A stretch of DNA of 64,000 bases, taken from assembly GCA_031841125.1 (NCBI GenBank), contig CM063113.1:29719312-29783311 (forward strand), in the 5' to 3' direction. A program made the position numbers and the translations under genes. The stretch comes from Acanthococcus lagerstroemiae (Eukaryota > Arthropoda > Insecta > Hemiptera > Eriococcidae). Under the pieces are notes generated by a model, which did not search any database, was not told the origin of the DNA, and saw only the letters and a program-made list of their open reading frames with translations. Of the stretch, positions 1-12,639 are shown in pieces; position 1 is the stretch's first letter; the number at the start of each line of letters is the position of its first letter.

Positions 1-701
1 TCATTATGGGTTATCAAATTGATTTCAAATTACATTTTACTGAGAAAATAATCTGCTGTGAACTGAACCCACATAGAGGCTTATATCATTATTAAAAACT
101 ATCTGCGAATAAATGCATGTCTATTCAAGATTTGTCAACAAATGTCGCTTGAGTTCTTTTTGCTTAACAGCGTCCAGTTCTAGTGGTATACTTGAAAAAT
201 AAATGATTTACTCGAACTCGTGTTCCAAAAATTTCCTACGGTCTCCGGCAATCTTAGGCATTTTTCTAATCCAATCCCAGGCAATTCTGAAGTTGTGCGT
301 TGGTAACACTGGACGGGCTATATCCTTATAACCCCCCCCCCCTCTATTTATGTCACTGCCAGGTACTCGGCTGAGTAGAATAATCGACCAGCACATTAAG
401 TTTGAGACTTCAGCATTGAGTAAAATCATTTACTTGGCTTCGACTTCAGCTACGGCTCCTGAGTAGCTTTCTGCAAGGAGCTCAATCATTATTCATTTCT
501 CGTTTCGCTTATGTAGTTTCGGTTTAAAACAAAATATCGCTCACCTTGGTTCTAACTTTAATATTGACTCTAACTTTTGCTCCTGCTCAAACTCGAGGTT
601 CAAGCTTGAAACTCAACTTCGAGCCACTTCATCAGAGGTGAATCTAGAGCCCGGTAGTTTGACACTTTCCAGTAGGACCTGTCAAGAGTGATCCAAATGG
701 G
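1..701. other. No gene seen; AT-rich sequence with poly-C run
   Basis: No coding region could be supported. A run of C lies at about 332-342. From 420 to 640 there are loose repeats of ttcgact/ctcgaact words that recur at 2270-2420, suggesting an old dispersed repeat. Confidence 0.5.
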
Positions 702-709
702 CTCTAGGT

Positions 710-1397
710 CCGGCCTGGGCAACTTTCTCCGGGTAAGGGGCCACATGAACATCTGAAGAAGTTTCGCAGGCCAAAAAATATTTGCACAATTTTTGAAGTT
801 TGTATTATGAATTACAAACTACGTCATTTTCTGTCAAATGCATAATAACGTAATGAATACAACTTTCCCGAACTTAGACACCATGCTCAACGTATCCTTT
901 GTATGTTCGGCTGAATCTACTCCTGCGAGTAAACATTCTCAAAGATGAAATCGATAAAAAAGTGCTCAAAGATCAAGCCTGACTGACGAGCACCTTCATT
1001 CCCTACTTCGTTCGGCAACAACAAATTTTGAACCCGATATTAGTAAATTAGTACACAACGTACAATGTCAAATTTGTCATTAGATTAGATTTATTTTCCT
1101 ATATTTCATTTTTTTTTTTTTTTTACAATTTTCAAGTTTTATAAATTGTCCTTAATTATGATACTTCCCCTCGGCACTGATGCGATGCCCGAAATGGTAG
1201 TTTCCGGTGCTAGGGGTGCGGTGTCTCAGGGGCCACTTTGGCATGCGTGCATCGCCATACGTCCTACCATACCATTAATTTTAATACTTATTTAAAATTC
1301 TAACGAATTGTCTTATTTTCTGAAAATGTCTGGGGGGCCACATTTCATGCCTTCGCGGGCCACAAATGGCCCGCGGACCACGGGTTGCCCAGGCCTG
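710..1397. mobile_element. Non-autonomous hAT-like DNA transposon
   Basis: The ends are inverted repeats: the left begins CCGGCCTGGGCAAC and the right ends GTTGCCCAGGCCTG. The flanks are CTCTAGGT (702-709) and CTCTAGGA (1398-1405), a 7/8 match to an 8-bp target-site duplication. hAT elements make 8-bp duplications, and CAGG-type ends followed by GGCCCGCGGGCCACA-like subterminal sequence, as near 1340-1380, are typical of them. The 688-bp element has no transposase, so it would need a transposase in trans. Identification is from structure only. Confidence 0.75.
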
Positions 1398-1405
1398 CTC
1401 TAGGA

Positions 1406-4059
1406 CATATTCAGACTGCCTGATAAAGACTTAATACGTAAGACTTGTCAAGACTCATAAAAATTAACTTTACATTCCTTCCCACGACGACATTTTAGAC
1501 ATGGATTTATGTCTAATGGGTCACCATGCAAGAGAGAAAAATTCCGCAGAAAATGCTCCGCAAAAAACGTTTCGCAGAAAAGCGCCACCATCATGATGTA
1601 TTGATGTAGTTGCGTAATCCTCTTTACGCGGTCATTCGTTCCACCGCGTTTCAAACGGCCTACACGAAGAATGCCGAGCGACGCCGAGAATGGACGACTA
1701 GAGAAGACATTGAAATGCGGGTATGACCGTCAACGCGGTCGCTAGGATGACATATCCATGTCTTTCCGTGCAGCGGTCGGACTCTGGATTTTTTATACCA
1801 TGTTAAAACACTTCGTTAGTCTTATTAAGACGCTTCCCAACTACTCAGAAAATTTCATTAAATTTTGAGTTGATATGCTGGCTCAGGAGTGGATTAATCC
1901 AGAAACATGAGGTTCTTTCATAGCTGGTTAGATCTCTACTCACGGCCCTGCCACTAAGCTTCAGTTTCAGTTAAAGTTGTCAACTATCAACAAAACTAAA
2001 TATCGATAGTTTTCAGGTGATTAGTCAGTCGAATGTTCCAATATTCTTAGTTAGTAAGTAAAGGATACCAGTTTGCCGGAATTCGCAACATTTTAATTAA
2101 GTGTAAGCCAAAGAGAGAAAGGAAGAAGTTCTCGCCTCCTAATTTTTCATTCTTTTTTCAATAACACATCTACAGATTTTTGTAGTTTTCCATGATTCCG
2201 ACAGTTTTCTGATAATTAACTCAGACATCGGTAACTATTAAGTTCAATGAATATCGAGAACTATTGAAAACTTCTGACAGGTCTACGACTTTAACTTCAG
2301 TTCTAAGCAAAATTATTCATTTGGCTTTGATTTCAAACAAGATATCACGTGCCCCGATGGTAGTTCTGGTTTCGATCAAGCTTCGGCTTCAATATAGGTT
2401 CAGACAGCATCGAGTTCAAACTCTGAGCAGAATATGTTTCGCGGTGACCGCAACACTACATATACGTAATACAAACTACGAATTATGAAGTCATGCAGAG
2501 ATTTTTGAATTTAATTCACGAATTTCGCAAGCGGCCTCTTCATTTGCCTCGTACATTTGCGGGCAAAATGCGTGAGTTGAACCTAGTTTCAACAGATTGT
2601 TTCCTCGAAACTGAAGTTTTGATTTTTCAAGCTCCAGTGTAGGCGAGAACGTCACTCAATCATACAGAGTGAAACGTCCAAACACACGTTTTCCAGCAAA
2701 GTTTAATTTTTATACGAATGGCAGCTGTTACACGGTACGGCTATTCGTTACGCTGTTATAGTTTAACTTTAAACAGTCACTCCTACTGTTGCGAAGTTAC
2801 TGACCGGAAAATTTGAGAGGGCTATTCAAGGGCATCGAAATACCGCAGAAAATGATTGTAGTGTAGGTGTATGAGGTAGTCAAAGCTCGATAATGGTGTA
2901 ACCGATTATGGTTTTGATTCTTCTCATCTGCTGTTTCACATACAGAATCGTAATGAAATTCATACATGCGATAAACCACGCACACAACTAAGGATACGAT
3001 TCAGTAAGAAACTGACAACCTTTGTACGATTGTATTTTGAAACTTATCTAGGTACATTTTCTCTTTCATCACCCGAACTCATGAAAAGGCCTGACACTGC
3101 CGGTGTTTTGTCTCATCTTCCGTTGCTCCGTGTCTTCGCCTTTTTGTTATAAATTAAATTCCAGGTCGTATTTTAATGAAAATCCCATTCAAGTCAACAA
3201 CACTCGCCGGTCAAATTATCGCATTCACACTAGTGCACCGCAAATTGCAGATGAGCCATTTTAGAGACAGGAATACAAGAAAATAAAGTATCGGTTTATG
3301 ATAAATATGATATTTGTCCTGATGTGCAAGAAGATCGTTTCATGTTACTCGAATGGAAACTTGAAATAAGGGTTCTAATTTGTGCCGGTTCGGCTCCTGC
3401 TCCATGTAACAATTTGCATACATACGTTAATTCAGGATGATAAAGCACGTGGTACAGCTCACATTCAAAAGGTTCTTTCGACTACCGTTAGCCTTACACA
3501 TCATTTCGAATAACAAACATCTGACTGAAATACACCTAAACCACCCAACCATGATTACTTTACCTTTTTTTGAAAATATCAACCACAATTGTCTAAAAAG
3601 GAATGGGACATCGTGCTCTCTCACTACGAACTTTCAATTTTATTAGCTTTTCCATAAGCTAAAAGCGTTTTATACCGATCAAACAAACGAGAAGATGGTA
3701 GTACTCGAAGAGAAAAACGAAAGCATCATGTACATGTATAGCCGATTCTCAAGATCAACAAGTCTTTAAAGTTCGAATAATAGGCGTGTCCGATTACCTT
3801 CAGGATTTTTTTTTTTTTCTTGAAAATAATGAATGGGTAGAACATTAGGACGGGAACAAATATTTACCGAACTGAATATTCTACCTTTGACATTGAAAGT
3901 GCTGCACAAGTTTTAGAATCCTGATCTCAAGATTTGAGTATAATTTATTCCTGGGTGCCTCAAATTACGCCCTACTATTTTAACTCTCCTCTTCAGACAA
4001 TTTCAAATACCGTTTTACCTCCTCCCGTCCCAGGGAAGTCACTGATAATGGAACCTGGA
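1406..4059. other. No gene seen
   Basis: AT-rich sequence with only short unconvincing reading frames. No splice-consistent exon series or known motif was found. Poly-T runs occur at about 1110-1123 and 3808-3818. Confidence 0.4.
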
Positions 4060-4650
4060 ACCTGATACCGGACTCACTCGATCCAACCAATTCGAGGAAG
4101 CGATAGAGAATTTAAAGCAGACGTTTTGTAGTAACCGTCTGACCATGAAGGCGACCCCCACTACTTGAAGCAAACCTTTCGTCTTGGGTGTGTTACCAAA
4201 GTTGCAGGCGAGGAAGGAAGATGGCAGCCGATAGGAAAGGTAATGGAATCAAAGGTGACGTAAGATCATCAAGCAAACCTAGACACAGACTGACTGAAGA
4301 CATGAATAGTAATCTAGTCTAGCTTTAATACCGTAAATAGGACTTTAGGTCTATTTTGTAAGCATCATTGTAATCTGAAAATGTGAGCTCCCCTCCCTGC
4401 TCCGCGCTGCAGCTACTCGAAGGTATGTAAGGCAGAGGAAGAAAGACACACCAATATTTTTATTTCATGTAGTTGAAGAGGCTCAAACCTCTTGACTTAC
4501 TTTAAATCTAATATGAACGCTCATGTCTTGACCAGCCCACTGGGGCAGGTCAGATACTCCTAGTCACTTACTCCTTTGTAATACATATAGGTGTATGCCA
4601 ATCGGCAGTTCTTGTAATTCAAACTCAAATAAAATTAAAATAAAATAAAT
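4060..4650 (+). mobile_element. Possible 3' end of an old non-LTR retrotransposon
   Basis: The segment ends in an (AAATA/AAAAT)-rich tail near 4625-4650, like the tail of the dead retrotransposon near 19385. Upstream is a GC-richer stretch with broken reading frames. No reverse transcriptase motif was recognised, so this is an inference from the tail and base composition. Confidence 0.25.
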
Positions 4651-6479
4651 GTAGTTGAATATGATACACGGAGCCACTCGAGGGAGTTCGGTGGAGCCTT
4701 GGTCCCTCGCAGGAGGAAAAAAAAGGGTTAGTTAGATTCAACAATGTTGAAAAGTTTCTACATGATTGTTAGTGTTTCTGTCACCGCTTTAAGATTAAAT
4801 TAGGGTCGGTAAAGTTTAAACATTTTGAAAATTTTCCATGGAATTGCGTGCGTTTTTATCCTCGCTTCAAGATCAAGTCAAGTTAGATTACATTTGACTA
4901 TTTTGAAAAGTTTAACGGAATTGACAATGTTTCTATTGCTATTGTAGATCAAGTTCAGTTTGGTCAACCATTTTTAGGTTTTACCATTTTATCATTTAAC
5001 TCACACACAAGACTTAGCTACTGGCACACAATAGTGGCTAGATCCTTCAATTACACGCACGGATTTACACCAACTTTACTATTGCCAACCCAAGCAGATG
5101 ACCCGTGAAGCGGGCCTGCAAGTTACTATCCACAGATTCGATAATAGCATCGAATCAAACAGGACGTGAAAAATTAATTCGAAAATCATATAAATAGCTT
5201 GCTGGTAAAAATAGACGGGGCTGTATTCGAAACAAGATCATAATAAAACCCGTTAATGTATTCACACGGTATATTTACTTTGTTGAATGGTTGTGGTACC
5301 GATAGTAAAAGGCAGTCCGATCCCGCTTAATTACTCTTGTTAAAAACGCGAATTAGTGTCTTGTGTACCCATATGATGTTTTTGTAAGCAAAAACTTTTG
5401 TTGTTTCATGGTCGTTCGTCGCGACTGCGAACGTTATAAATTAACCGAATGACATCCAGACAAGAACAAAAATGATAATTAGTTTATGATGTTTTTTTTT
5501 TTTTTTTGGTTGCACCAGACTTGTTCCATATTGGTGTAAGCTCATTAGGCAAATTATAGGGTAAATATTCTTATCAGCAACAGAATCAGCAAAAACCGGT
5601 AGGTAAATGATTGGCACGTAAACGTTACAAAGAAAATAGAATTCCCAGTTCGCAGTTATACCGCTTGGTCTGTGATACCGGGATATAAAACAATGTTGGA
5701 GGCTGAGACAGTATATAGTGAACTTTCTGTGATTCAAAATTTCTATCAATTCGGAACTAAAGAAATACCCGCCTCGTCACCACGCATTCTTAAACCTGTG
5801 TTAAAATGTAGTCTGCAATTCGGAAGAAGGGGCGCAAAAGTTTTCTATAATTCGAAAAAGTCAGGCTGCACGAGATGGAAAACACAGATTTTTCTGCACT
5901 TTTTTGCCGAATTTTGCATTTAATTCCGAAGTACACAATACGCGGTATCGTTATTTTGAAAGATAAGCGTCAACTGGGAATAAAGGGCGAGCTTTTAGAC
6001 GTTGAATGAAACCTTGCGATACTCGCGTATACTTCGTGAAGCTGAAACGACGAGAATAAAATGGGACTTGTCAGGAAACATGAAATTTCAGCCAATATTC
6101 ATCAGAAGCAGGGCCGGCAACTCTTCATAATCCCATGTGTAGCGAAAAAAACGTTGTGGCGTAAATACGGGGGGAGGAACACTGCCCAGATCCCTTTAAA
6201 AATTTTTAGTTTTTGCTGCGTCTAAAGAGCGTAAAATAGACCTTATTTTGTAATAGGTGATAGATATCTCATACCTTATAAGTTTGTTCCTTTTTTTTGT
6301 TCATTATAATGAAAATTGAACATGGTGAAAATATATCTACTTTTTATTCTATGATTTCAATCCTCCTCTTCGAAGGAATGAGTAATTACGCTACTGAAAA
6401 AACAACACTGATTTTACACAATAACGTTTTATTATCGTATCATTAGGCCGTTGCAAAAAAATTAAGGTTTAACGTCGAG
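4651..6479. other. No gene seen
   Basis: AT-rich sequence. An open frame at 5672-5923 on the plus strand has no recognisable domain and no splice support. CAGGGCCGGC at about 6112 resembles a transposon end, but no partner end was found. Confidence 0.35.
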
Positions 6480-6535
6480 GCACAAGAGCGGAGTGAGAGC
6501 CTGCGCTCCGAACGGAAAGATAGAAGTTTAGGGTT

Positions 6536-7156
6536 TTGCTTCAATCCGTATGCATAAGCTTTCTCTCTCACTTCAAAGCGAACGCTCCACAAAATAAAGC
6601 GAGTGCTTCAAAAATAACAACGTTTTTGTTCAAGTTGTTACCAGCCGACGTATGTGTCCATAAGGAACTTCTAAATCGAAAATTATTCAAGGAAGCGACG
6701 ACAAAGTACGCGCTGGTAGCACGCTCTTGCCGAAATATACAACAGACAATTGGAGTACCACAAGGAATCGTCCTACGTATATACTGCTGTCTTCTTCTAA
6801 TGAACGATATCGTCCACGTAATTCCTTTACCGATTCAGATGCGTCTCTTCGCCGATGACTTGAATATCACACTAAAAACTAACAGTCTTCCATATTCACA
6901 AAACCTATTACAACTATGCCTAAATAATCTCGAAGAATGGAGCAACACGACAGGATTGAGATTCTCAACACCCAAATCAAAATGCGTCATCTTTACTCGT
7001 AAACGGAACACCTCACCACTCAAGTTATATCCAAATAACACCCAGATCGATCGTATATGCATCAGCTTCCGAACGAACCCTCCAAGCACTGAATCCGATA
7101 CAAAACACATGTCTCAGACTCGCACTCAGAGCTTTCCCTTCAACTCCCATTCTTAG
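6536..7156 (+). pseudogene. Reverse transcriptase fragment (non-LTR)
   Basis: In this frame residues 73-77 read GVPQG, the start of the conserved RT block before the catalytic site, and residues 105-108 read FADD, the catalytic aspartate pair in its usual non-LTR context. Downstream, LEEWSNTTGLRFSTPKSK is the typical block after the catalytic site. The stretch between GVPQG and FADD is shorter than usual and the fingers/palm amino-terminal part is absent, so the fragment cannot be active. The frame is lost before the RNase H part begins. Confidence 0.75.
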
Positions 7157-7470
7157 CCTCCATTCTCTTACAGGTATCCTACCCCTTTCTTATCGTAGAA
7201 ATACCCTCTTAGCCAACTACGTCGTCCACTCATTATCGAAACTTCCCAACTTACCCCACACAAGTCGTTTACATCCTATCCTCCAACAACCTCCCCCATT
7301 CCCCCTGCCTTCATCTGTACCATCTCTTCCTATTCTCCCCCCTTATACTTCAATATATACCTCCAATAACTCCTCCTTAGAATAAGACACCCACGCGAGT
7401 CGATTGGACCTTTGCCAAATTCAACTCGAGATCGGCTACTCTTGGAACTCTACAAGCAGAATTCGACGCC

Positions 7471-8175
7471 ATGCTAACCAAATACCCTCAACATTTAACA
7501 TGCTTCGTTGATGGATCAAAAACGACAAACAGAGCAACTAGACACCCATCTATCGTCGTTCGCCGTATCGAAAATATCACACATAGCAGCTATCAATCAA
7601 TGCCTGATTCATCTATCAGCTATACGCTATTTTCCAAATTTCTTATATTCTCGGACTCACAAACATCACTACGGCGACTCCAAGCAAACGTAAATTCTAA
7701 TACAGACGCACTGACCAGCCAAACGTTATTTATCCTCGATCAACTCACTCGACGGGACATTGAGGTCGTACTAATATGGATTCCAGGCCATTGCGGTATT
7801 ACTGGACACGCTCTTGTTGATGCGACCACCAAGTCGGAACCAAACATCTCCATTCCTCTCCATGTAAAATCTTACCTGCGTCAACGCATCATTGCTTCGG
7901 GGAGCGAAGAATGGAAACATACCACCGGCAAACTACGTACCATCAAATCCGAGACTTCCAACTGGACCGACATCATCAGTAAATCATGCACCACATCACG
8001 ATCTATTGAAACGGCCATCAACAGAATCTTCCTAACTTACTCTCGAATACATATTCCTTCGTCAACCACCATCAACCTGCAACACCTGCTCTACTCCCTT
8101 AACTACACAACATATGGACCAACACTGCAAATCATACCACCGCAACCACCTCAAACAGTACCTTCTCATCGATAA
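7471..8175 (+). pseudogene. RNase H domain fragment of the same retrotransposon
   Basis: Residues 12-17 read FVDGSK (first catalytic Asp), 60-64 FSDSQ (third catalytic position), and 103-110 WIPGHCGI followed by Asp at about 117 (carboxy-terminal catalytic region). The block carrying the second catalytic residue, a Glu, is missing between about residues 30 and 55, so the domain is probably inactive. It lies 315 bases after the RT fragment on the same strand. Confidence 0.75.
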
Positions 8176-8379
8176 CATATCCCACCCCATCTCCTTCATA
8201 ACTCACAACAATCTCACACACCTCATTTAAGTTCACTATACCCATTACGTTTTAAATAATTTTAAATAATATTCATCAAGATGGACCGAGGCCATGGCCT
8301 ATAGGCGTTAAGTGTCTCTGTCTCACTAAAAAAAAAAGATGATGGTGGTGTACAAGCACCACACATACAAGACGATGAA

Positions 8380-10030
8380 ATAATTTTCGTGGTGAATTTC
8401 CGATGATTTCCAATGAATTTTATCGACATTTCGAGAAGATTCCTTTGATTTTCGAAGAACTTTATCAAAAATATTAGGGAAAAATTTCCGATCATTTTCG
8501 AAGAATTTCATCGGACATCACTGAGGAAAATCTCTAATGATTTCAGGAGAATTTTTCTGGAAATCTTTTCTGGAGAATTTCATCGGAAATCTTCAGAAAA
8601 GATTTCCAATGTTTTCCAAAGAATTTCGACAAAAATTTTCAATAAAATTTTCCGATAATTTATGAAGAATTTCATTGGAAATATTTGGGAAAGACTCCAA
8701 TGGTTCTAAGAAGAATTTTATCGAAAATCTTCACGAAAAATCTCCGAAGATTTCCAGAGAATAATTTCATTGGAAATCATCAAGAAGAATCTCCGATGAT
8801 TTTTAAGGAATTTCATCGGAAACTTTTGAAAAAAAAATCCGAGAATTTCCGAAGAATTGAGACTATTCCCCCACTCATACGATGGAATCAGAGATATTCC
8901 CGGAGATTTTTGGTGAAATTCTTCGGAAATCAGCCCACAATTTCCGAAGAATTTTATCGAAAATAAATTGAGAAAAATCTCCGATAATTTCAAAAAAAAT
9001 CTCCACTAATTTTCGGAGAATTTCATCGGAAATCTTCAGAAAAAATTTCCAACATTTCCGAAAAATTTTCCGAAAAATCATCGGGGAAAATCTATGATTC
9101 CATCGCATGAGTGGGAAATAGTCTCAATTCTTCGCGGAATCGGAATTTAAAAAAAATCATCGGAGATTCTTCTTGATTTCCAATAAAATGATTCTTTGGA
9201 AATCAGCGGGGATTTTTCCTGAAGATTTTCGATAAAATTCTTCAAAAACAATCGGAGTTTTCCCTAAATATTTCCTATTCAAAAATTATCGGAAAATTTT
9301 CTCGAAGAATTTTGATAAAAATTGTTTGGAAAACAATGGAAATTCTTTCTAAATATTTCCAATGCAATTCTTCGGAAATTACCTGAATTTTCTCCAAAAA
9401 GTTTCCGATGAAATTCGTTTAAGATCATCGGAGATTCTTCTCGAAGATTTTCAATGAAATTCTTCTTTGGAAATCATCAGAGATTTTTCCTGATGTTTTC
9501 CGATAAAATTCTTCAAACCATCGGATTTTTTCAAGATATTTTTCATAAAATTCTTTAAAAATTATCAGAAGATTTTTGAAAAAAATTGTTCGGAAAACAT
9601 TAGAAATTTTCTCCGAAGGTTTCCGATGAAATTATCAGAGATTTTTCTCAAAGATTTCTGATAAAATTCTTTGGAAATCATCGGAGATTTCCCCCGAATA
9701 TTTCTGATGAAGTTCTTCGGAAATAATCGGTAATTTATCCCGAAAATTTCCGATGAAAATCTCTGGAAATCATCGAACTTTTCTTCGAAGAAATGCTTCA
9801 AAAATCATCAGAGATATTTCTCGATGATTTTCAATAAAATCCATTGGTATCGTCGGAAATTTTCATTAAGATTTTCAACAAAATTTTCCTGACATCATCG
9901 GAGATTTTTCTCAGTGGTGTCCAATGAACTTCTTCAAAAATGATCGGAAATTTTTCTTTAACATATTCGATAAGATTCCTCAGAAATTATCTTCAGAAAT
10001 CACAGGAATCTTCTCGAAGATGAATGATAA
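8380..10030. repeat. AT-rich minisatellite in two opposite halves
   Basis: Dozens of imperfect units built on words such as TTTCATCGGAAAT, GAAGAATTT and TCCGATGATT recur every 40-60 bases. Left of about 9000 the words read mainly one way; to the right they read mainly as reverse complements. A unique block at about 8854-8895 is repeated in reverse at about 9090-9132, giving the array a centre of symmetry. All reading frames here are by-products of the repeat. Confidence 0.85.
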
Positions 10031-10900
10031 CTGCACATGTTCTTCGAAAAGAAGTCAGCTCGGGACTAGATGCATTTTTTCGCGAACGAAAGTTTCACTT
10101 TTGAAGTTAACACTCCTCTTTATGCATACAACTCGAAGGGAAACCTTTTTCCCGAAGCAAACGCTCTCACTCCTGAGCACAAGCTTCCTTTTCACTTTTT
10201 TAATGTATACATTCTGCAGCTTGCACTTTACTTTTGCAAAGTGAAAGCTGAAGCTTCTCCTTATGCATACCTCCAATTGTACCAATAATTTCCCCGGTGT
10301 TGCCATGTGTAGGACTCGCTACACACGCTATACAGAAGTTGCCGACCCCGATCAGGAGTAAGAAAAAGATGACGCTAGATGATCTTAACCAGCAAGAGGG
10401 GGGCCCTTCAGCACCAAACCTATTCGACTGTCTCCTGGAAGGGATGTTCAGTAGCGAAGAATGGGAAAACTGAGGAATAAAAATTGATACGCCAACAAAT
10501 TAGGTATGTACTTCTCTACATGACAATCCCTATGTTCTTATGTGGTAGGGCGTTTTAAAATTTCACCAGCCGCTCTTCACTGGCCATACCCTGGCAATTG
10601 GTATAGTAGCTCTAGGTTAAAGAAGTTATTCATTGTTAACTTTTTTGGGTCTGAACTGATTTAACTGGGCTTCATGCCCCTTAATAGGGATTATCGGATT
10701 TATCTGAGGTGAAGCGGTGCTACGAAAAACTGCACATTAGAACTAACGGAAACCTATTTTACTACTTTGGATCGTTGGTAAGGCAGAGAGGAGTGTGGGG
10801 TTTCATATTGATATAGGAAACACTAAAACGAAATAATTGAAGTAAAAGGTTTTTCGGAAAAATTCGCTCTATTAAAGATTAGAATCAACTAAAACTAATT
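10031..10900. other. No gene seen
   Basis: Includes a degenerate palindromic stretch at about 10075-10265 (words like TTTTGAAGTTAACACTCC and AAGTGAAAGCTGAAGC) that gives open frames on both strands. No domain was recognised. Confidence 0.35.
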
Positions 10901-10904
10901 ACCA

Positions 10905-12385
10905 TCGATCTTTCAGGTATATGCCCCCAATTTGTCAGCCACTAAAAAAGAAACTAAAGAATTCTATCTCTTGGATGACAGCTTCATCTCACACAAAAGT
11001 GATTACAAATACAATAATGGCGACTTCAATGTCAAGGTAGACATCGAAAATGGAAGTAACTTAGGGGTTGGGCCGTGGTTAATAGGCACATCTAACAAAA
11101 ATGGTAACAAACTAATTAAGTTTATCAACGAACATAACCTCAAGTTAGCTGATTAATAGATTCTTTCAGAAACGAATAAATAGAAGTTGGACGTGGAAGT
11201 CACCCGACGGAATCATCAAAAACAAAATCGACCAGACTATAACTGATTGGATAAGTATTATAGAAGACGTAGGGGTTATCTGCACACTGCAATTCTCATC
11301 ACACCACCGTCCAGTAAGGTGTAAGCTGAAAATACCTATAAATCGCAAAATCAGGACACTATCAGATACACTCAAGGGGACTCACAAAAAGAAATGGATA
11401 CCAGTCCACAGAAAATCTGAAGTCAAAGATCTCCTAAATCGGGAAATCACTAGTATTAACTGGGACAACCTAAACTCGTCTAAAATTCAGGGCCGGATCC
11501 ACAGGGAGGAGGGGGGATTAATGCCAAAAAGACTGTACTTTTAACTAACAGCCCCGAAGAAACAAAATTAATACTAGATGGATTAGAAATAAACAAGAGT
11601 AACGAGGCTATATATCTCGGCCAAGTCATTTCGTTTTCAGATAACTTAGAAAAAGAGTTGAAAAAAAGCAAGGCCAAAGCGTGGGGGGAACTATTGGAAT
11701 CTAAAAAATATCTTCAAAAGAAAATTCCCGTTGCAAGCAAAGAAAAAAATATTCGAAAGTAATGTCCAATCAGTTTTAACGTATGACGCTCAAACGTGGG
11801 TCCTCACGGAACGCTAGCTGGTTGAACTAGCTAGAGCTCATATGTCAATAGGATAAGCAATATGGCATTCCGAAGAAAATCACAAATTACAGACTGCAGA
11901 TACAAAGTAAAAAATATGAAAATGGAATACGCCGGCCACGTGGCCAGGAGAGAGGAGGGTAGGCGGGAAGGAAGGGTAGCAGCTTGGCAACCAAGAGGTG
12001 GAAAAAGGAAGGTAGGGAGACCAAAAAGGAGGCAGGAGGACGAAATTATTCAACAGCAGGGACAGTATGGGGGAGAAACGCTAGAAATAGGGAGTGCTGG
12101 AAACAGGTAGGAGAGGCCTACGCCCAAGGATGGGCGCACATCGGATACTAAGACGCCAGGGGTGTCGAAAGACTAAGGTAGGTGAAGAACCTAGGACCTA
12201 TACCTATGGAAAATTAAACTGTATCGTTTTGTATTATTTGTAGTCTTTGTTTTTTGTTTTTTTAATGTGTTCTCTAAAATTTGTTACCTGGAAATGGTAA
12301 GAATATTATGTACTACTGGCACTTAAAAAATTTATATGTATCGTACGAGTGTGGAATAAAGGCTGATTTTGATTGATCCAAGTTT
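10905..12385 (+). pseudogene. RTE-like non-LTR retrotransposon, internally deleted
   Basis: Three parts of an RTE-type polyprotein follow in order. The end of an apurinic endonuclease domain is seen at 10916-11155 (YAPN then GDFNVKV). A piece like the endonuclease end and linker follows at 11156-11490 in another frame. The reverse transcriptase carboxy-terminal part lies at 11510-12180, with EAIYLGQVISFSDN and MEYAGHVARR, then GKRKVGRPKRR, the hallmark tail of RTE proteins. The central RT with its catalytic Asp pair is deleted around 11490-11515. The 3' end near 12355-12376 has GGCTGATTTTGATTGAT, a typical RTE terminus. Several stops and frame changes show it is dead. Confidence 0.8.
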
Positions 12386-12639
12386 TACAACAGAATAGGA
12401 AGCAGCATATCGATTTACACAACATTCACTGAATCACAGAATTGAAATGCTGTCAAACTTGCAAGGTGTTTCACGAATAGGTCCCCCAAACACTTTTTTC
12501 ATTGCGAAGTCGGAAGAAGATGGGAGAAACAGTCAACTTCAAAGACCAGGGTCTAGTTTATTCGAGGAGAAAAGTTTTCCCTTCCTCGCAAAGGAAGACT
12601 GCAGCGAACCACTAAAATATCGTTGAGTCATGAAATTCG
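12386..12639. other. No gene seen
   Basis: A short AT-rich interval between the RTE remnant and the degenerate repeats. Confidence 0.4.

Larger units (their letters stand above)
6480..8338 (+). mobile_element. 5'-truncated non-LTR retrotransposon with RNase H
   Basis: A reverse transcriptase remnant is followed in the same direction by an RNase H remnant, a short 3' untranslated region and an A-run at about 8327-8336. The order RT then RNase H is that of non-LTR elements of the I/LOA/R1 type. The 5' half (endonuclease, early RT) is missing, as usual for target-primed insertion. Several frame breaks show it is dead. The left limit is approximate. Confidence 0.75.

Noticed and set aside
2520..2600. 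Minus-strand peptide faintly like the missing Orco carboxy-terminal exon
   Set aside because: Only a few residues agree, and the conserved Cys and aromatic pattern is absent.
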